Position numbers and translations under genes: made by a program
Notes under the pieces: generated by a model
Told to the model about the DNA's origin: nothing
Database searches by the model: none
What the model saw: only the letters and a program-made list of their open reading frames with translations
Part shown: positions 61,249 through 64,000 of the stretch, piece after piece
Layout of the letters: each line of letters starts with the position of its first letter
How positions within the stretch are numbered: the stretch's first letter is position 1
Assembly (NCBI RefSeq): GCF_018687975.1
Contig: NZ_CP061310.1
Location: 1,364,001 to 1,428,000 of the forward strand
Length of the DNA stretch: 64,000 bases
Direction of reading: 5' to 3'
Source of the DNA: Polynucleobacter sp. es-EL-1
GTDB lineage: Bacteria > Pseudomonadota > Gammaproteobacteria > Burkholderiales > Burkholderiaceae

Positions 61249-62172
61249 TTACTTAGCCTGAGTAGGTTTGTTATTGGATAGACTCCAGACATAGGCAGTC
61301 AAAAGATGGATTTTCTCTGGGCTCAAGACTTTATCTTGAGAAGGCATCATAGCCATACGACCCTTGGTTACCGTCTCCACAATTGCTGCCTCAGAGCCAC
61401 CATATAACCAAGTTTTATCGGTCAAGTTCGGTGCACCCAAAACAATATTGCCTTTTCCATCTGCGCCATGACAGGCTGCGCAATTCGCCTTGTAGACATC
61501 AGCACCACGAGCAGCCTTCAGGTCATCAGACGGCAATCCAGACAAGCTACGAACATAGTTAGCAACATCAACAATTTGCTTGCTATCCAATTGCGGGAAT
61601 GGAGGCATTACACCTGCACGACCATTAATCAATGTAGTCTTGATATTTTCTGGTGAACCGCCATACAGCCAGTCACCATCAGTCAAATTCGGGAAGCCTT
61701 TAGCGCCACCAGCATCAGAGCCATGGCACTGCGCGCAAGAATTTAAGAACAAACGCTGACCCATTTCACGAGCCTTTGGATCTGCGGCCACTTGCTCGAT
61801 ATCCATCTGAACATACTTCGCATAGACAGGCTTTAACTCTTCATTCGCATCTGTCATCGAACTCATCAACGCGCCATCAGTGGTATAACCGAGAACACCA
61901 GGGAAAGATCCTAGACCAGGAAATAAGACTAGGTACACCAAGGCAAAGATACAGAAAATTAAATACATCCATGCCCACCAACGTGGGAGTGGGTTATTCA
62001 ACTCACGTAAATTACCATCCCATACGTGCCCAGTATCCGCTACTGCCCCATCAGCTGTATGGATAACTTTAGCTTTACGCTGTGAAGCGAGTAGCCAGAT
62101 ACACCAAACAATACCGACCAATGAAACGAGTGCAATGTAATCACTCCAAGCACCACTAAAAAAGTCACTCAT
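61249..62172 (-). CDS. ccoP: cbb3 cytochrome c oxidase, di-heme subunit III
   Basis: 307 residues. N-terminal membrane segments, then two c-type heme sites, CAQCH near residue 145 and CAACH near 233, each with a distal Met in the following loop. It accepts electrons from cytochrome c and feeds CcoN. ATGA overlap with ccoQ. Confidence 0.96.
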   Translation of the reverse strand: MSDFFSGAWSDYIALVSLVGIVWCIWLLASQRKAKVIHTADGAVADTGHVWDGNLRELNNPLPRWWAWMYLIFCIFALVYLVLFPGLGSFPGVLGYTTDGALMSSMTDANEELKPVYAKYVQMDIEQVAADPKAREMGQRLFLNSCAQCHGSDAGGAKGFPNLTDGDWLYGGSPENIKTTLINGRAGVMPPFPQLDSKQIVDVANYVRSLSGLPSDDLKAARGADVYKANCAACHGADGKGNIVLGAPNLTDKTWLYGGSEAAIVETVTKGRMAMMPSQDKVLSPEKIHLLTAYVWSLSNNKPTQAK

Positions 62173-62336
62173 GATTTGTCCTTGCTAAATTCATCCGGAA
62201 GATCAAATGGAAGTTCGGCAGATTCTTCATTAGCCTTCTTTCTACCTGGAGACCAAGCCCACCAAACAATCCCAATAAAAACAACCAATCCAATGACTGT
62301 TGAAAATGCGGAGAGATAGGGGGCGATCTGTTCCAT
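62169..62336 (-). CDS. ccoQ: cbb3 oxidase small subunit CcoQ
   Basis: 55 residues, below the usual length cut-off. MEQIAPYLSAFSTVIGLVVF, then GIVWWAWSPGRKKANEE: one membrane helix followed by the conserved WxWSPxRK turn and an acidic tail ending SKDKS. Found in the classic ccoN-O-Q-P place and overlapping ccoP by 4 bases. It stabilises the complex. Confidence 0.92.
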   Translation of the reverse strand: MEQIAPYLSAFSTVIGLVVFIGIVWWAWSPGRKKANEESAELPFDLPDEFSKDKS

Positions 62337-62368
62337 TTAATTTATATAGTGTTAATTAATATTCGTGC

Positions 62369-63019
62369 TTACTTTGCTACTACTTCGTCTACGGTGATGT
62401 AACGACGAGAGATGCCTAAACCTTGGAGGTAAGCAATCAAAGCATCCTCTTCCGTTTTACCTTCTAGCTCTTTAGGAGCATTAGCAATCATTTCATCAGT
62501 GTATGGAATACCTAAACGACGCATTGCAACCATATGGGCTTGAATCGATGAAGTTTCAGCAGCATTTTTTGCTAACCATGGATAGCCAGGCATATTAGAC
62601 TCAGGAACTACATCGCGAGGATTGCGCAAATGAATACGATGCCAATCATCGGAGTAACGAGCACCAACACGGGCTAGATCCGGGCCAGTACGTTTGCTGC
62701 CCCACAAGAATGGGTGGTCATATACAGACTCACCAGCCAAAGAGTAAGGGCCATAACGCTCTACTTCAGAGCGCAAGGTACGAATCTGCTGAGAGTGGCA
62801 ACCAACACAACCCTCGCGCTGGTATACATCTCTGCCGGCTAAACGCAAGGCGGTGTATGGCTCAATACCAGGGCTTGGTTCAGTAGTAGTGTGCTGGAAG
62901 AATAAGGGCACAATCTGCACCAAACCAGCAATCGACACTACCAAAATCGTAGCAATGATTAACCAGCCAACGTTCTTCTCAAGCGTTCCATGGGAAAAGA
63001 ATTTATTTTCGCTAGACAT
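62369..63019 (-). CDS. ccoO: cbb3 cytochrome c oxidase, mono-heme subunit II
   Basis: 216 residues. N-terminal anchor WLIIATILVVSIAGLVQIVP, the heme c site CVGCHSQQIR near residue 72, and PRDVVPESNMPGYPWL with the Met ligand. 12 bases after ccoN. Confidence 0.97.
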   Translation of the reverse strand: MSSENKFFSHGTLEKNVGWLIIATILVVSIAGLVQIVPLFFQHTTTEPSPGIEPYTALRLAGRDVYQREGCVGCHSQQIRTLRSEVERYGPYSLAGESVYDHPFLWGSKRTGPDLARVGARYSDDWHRIHLRNPRDVVPESNMPGYPWLAKNAAETSSIQAHMVAMRRLGIPYTDEMIANAPKELEGKTEEDALIAYLQGLGISRRYITVDEVVAK

Positions 63020-63031
63020 TTTCTTCTCCTC

Positions 63032-64000
63032 TTAGTGTTCAGCCACGGCCATTGGAATCGGCGCATTGACAAAAGTTTTACCTTGGACTGTTTTGAAGAC
63101 GTTATAGGCCATCAAGAACATACCGCTGAGATAGCACAGGCCACCCAATAAACGAATTACATAGAACGGATAGGTTGCTTTAACTGACTCAACGAAGCTG
63201 TAAGTCAAAGTACCATCGGCTTCGAATGCTCTCCACATGAGACCTTGCATTACGCCAGCAATCCACATTGCAGCGATGTAGAGAACAACACCAATCGTAG
63301 CAATCCAGAAGTGCAGTTCAATCCAGCGCACGTTATACATTTCTTTCTGTCCCACTAAACGTGGAATCAAGTAGTACAGCGAGCCGATCGTAATCATTGC
63401 AACCCAACCTAAAGCGCCTGAGTGCACGTGACCAATAGTCCAGTCTGTGTAATGTGACAAGCTATTCACAGTCTTAATAGACATCATGGAACCTTCAAAG
63501 GTAGACATACCGTAGAAAGAAAGTGCCACTACCAAGAATTTCAGAATAGGATCTTGACGCAATTTGTACCAAGCACCTGACAAAGTCATAATGCCGTTGA
63601 TCATGCCGCCCCAAGAAGGTGCCAACAAAATCAATGAGAACACGGTACCTAAAGATTGAGTCCAGTCAGGTAATGAAGTGTGTTGCAAGTGATGAGGACC
63701 TGCCCACATATAAGTGAAGTTCAAAGCCCAAAAGTGAACAATCGATAAGCGATAGGAATAGATCGGGCGATCAGCCTGCTTAGGGATGAAGTAGTACATC
63801 ATGCCCAAGAAGCTTGTGGTCAAGAAGAAGCCAACTGCATTGTGACCATACCACCACTGCACCATCGCGTCTTGTACACCAGCATAAGCAGAATAGGATT
63901 TCCACAACGTTGCTGGCATCTCCAGGTTATTGAAGATATGCAAAATAGCAATAGTCAAGATGTACGCACCGAAGAACCAGTTCGATACATAAATATGTTT
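63032..64000 (-). CDS. ccoN: cbb3 cytochrome c oxidase catalytic subunit I (5' end beyond the window)
   Basis: The C-terminal 322 codons are visible and the frame continues to the last base of the window, where VSNWFFGAYILTIAILH is still in frame; an apparent ATG at 63958 is internal. Conserved helices: GHNAVGFFLTTSFLGMMYYF, GPHHLQHTSLPDWTQ (CuB-side histidines) and HVHSGALGWVAMITIGS. It holds the active site that reduces O2 with high affinity. The promoter and any FNR box lie outside the window. Confidence 0.97.
   Translation of the reverse strand, partial: KHIYVSNWFFGAYILTIAILHIFNNLEMPATLWKSYSAYAGVQDAMVQWWYGHNAVGFFLTTSFLGMMYYFIPKQADRPIYSYRLSIVHFWALNFTYMWAGPHHLQHTSLPDWTQSLGTVFSLILLAPSWGGMINGIMTLSGAWYKLRQDPILKFLVVALSFYGMSTFEGSMMSIKTVNSLSHYTDWTIGHVHSGALGWVAMITIGSLYYLIPRLVGQKEMYNVRWIELHFWIATIGVVLYIAAMWIAGVMQGLMWRAFEADGTLTYSFVESVKATYPFYVIRLLGGLCYLSGMFLMAYNVFKTVQGKTFVNAPIPMAVAEH

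Noticed and set aside
1..64000. CRISPR arrays, tRNA, rRNA and intact insertion sequences
   Set aside because: No regularly spaced repeats, no cloverleaf apart from the tmRNA acceptor part, and no transposase frames were seen.

Overview
The window reads as a chromosomal segment of a small-genome freshwater betaproteobacterium of the family Burkholderiaceae, most probably Polynucleobacter. This is judged from the protein sequences, from the gyrA-serC-pheA-hisC-tyrA-aroA-cmk-rpsA-ihfB order typical of Burkholderiales, from the rpsP-rimM-trmD-rplS operon, and from a tmRNA whose tag ends in ALAA. The species is an inference; no 16S gene is present. Gene density is high, with many 4-base ATGA overlaps and few gaps.

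Layout. 1-4.7 kb: end of mogA, then orn, an M48 membrane protease, rsgA, a CobD/CbiB-like membrane protein and a Nudix hydrolase. 4.7-6.9 kb: the rpsP-rimM-trmD-rplS operon (minus strand) with a clear terminator. 7.2-13.6 kb: META-domain lipoprotein, small membrane protein, etfBA, a histone-deacetylase-like amidohydrolase, mltB, cysM and a ComEA-like protein. 13.7-29.6 kb: a long minus-strand block running gyrA, aromatic amino acid and serine synthesis, cmk, rpsA, ihfB, lapB, then LPS-core sugar precursor genes (ugd, rfaE1, hldD). 29.8-32.3 kb: OmpA-like protein, ubiG, gph and ssrA (tmRNA).

32.3-35.4 kb is the accessory spot. Immediately downstream of ssrA sit an AT-rich pair of genes (a GT4 glycosyltransferase and a DUF4422-like protein), about 0.9 kb without an intact gene that contains the frameshifted N-terminal part of a P4-type tyrosine integrase, and an imperfect 19-base copy of the ssrA 3' end. 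I read this as an old integrative element in ssrA that has decayed to a small cargo.

35.4-53.6 kb is metabolic and accessory: an IlvD/Edd dehydratase, small enzymes, a two-gene chromate transporter, crcB, a ygiD-type dioxygenase, two small genes missed by usual length cut-offs, an M50 protease, cytochrome c' and b561, and a probable sugar-acid/hydroxy-acid uptake and catabolism cluster (3-hydroxyacyl-CoA-dehydrogenase-like enzyme, D-2-hydroxyacid dehydrogenase, DapA-family aldolase, TAXI-TRAP binding protein and fused permease, enolase-superfamily dehydratase). 53.7-64 kb: M23 peptidase, universal stress protein, DUF2177 protein, SulP transporter, then a microaerobic respiration block: SafE/UreH-like membrane protein, an FNR-type regulator with the iron-sulfur cysteines, and ccoNOQP-ccoG-fixH for cbb3 oxidase; ccoN runs off the right edge.

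I found no CRISPR array, tRNA, rRNA, intact insertion sequence or prophage.
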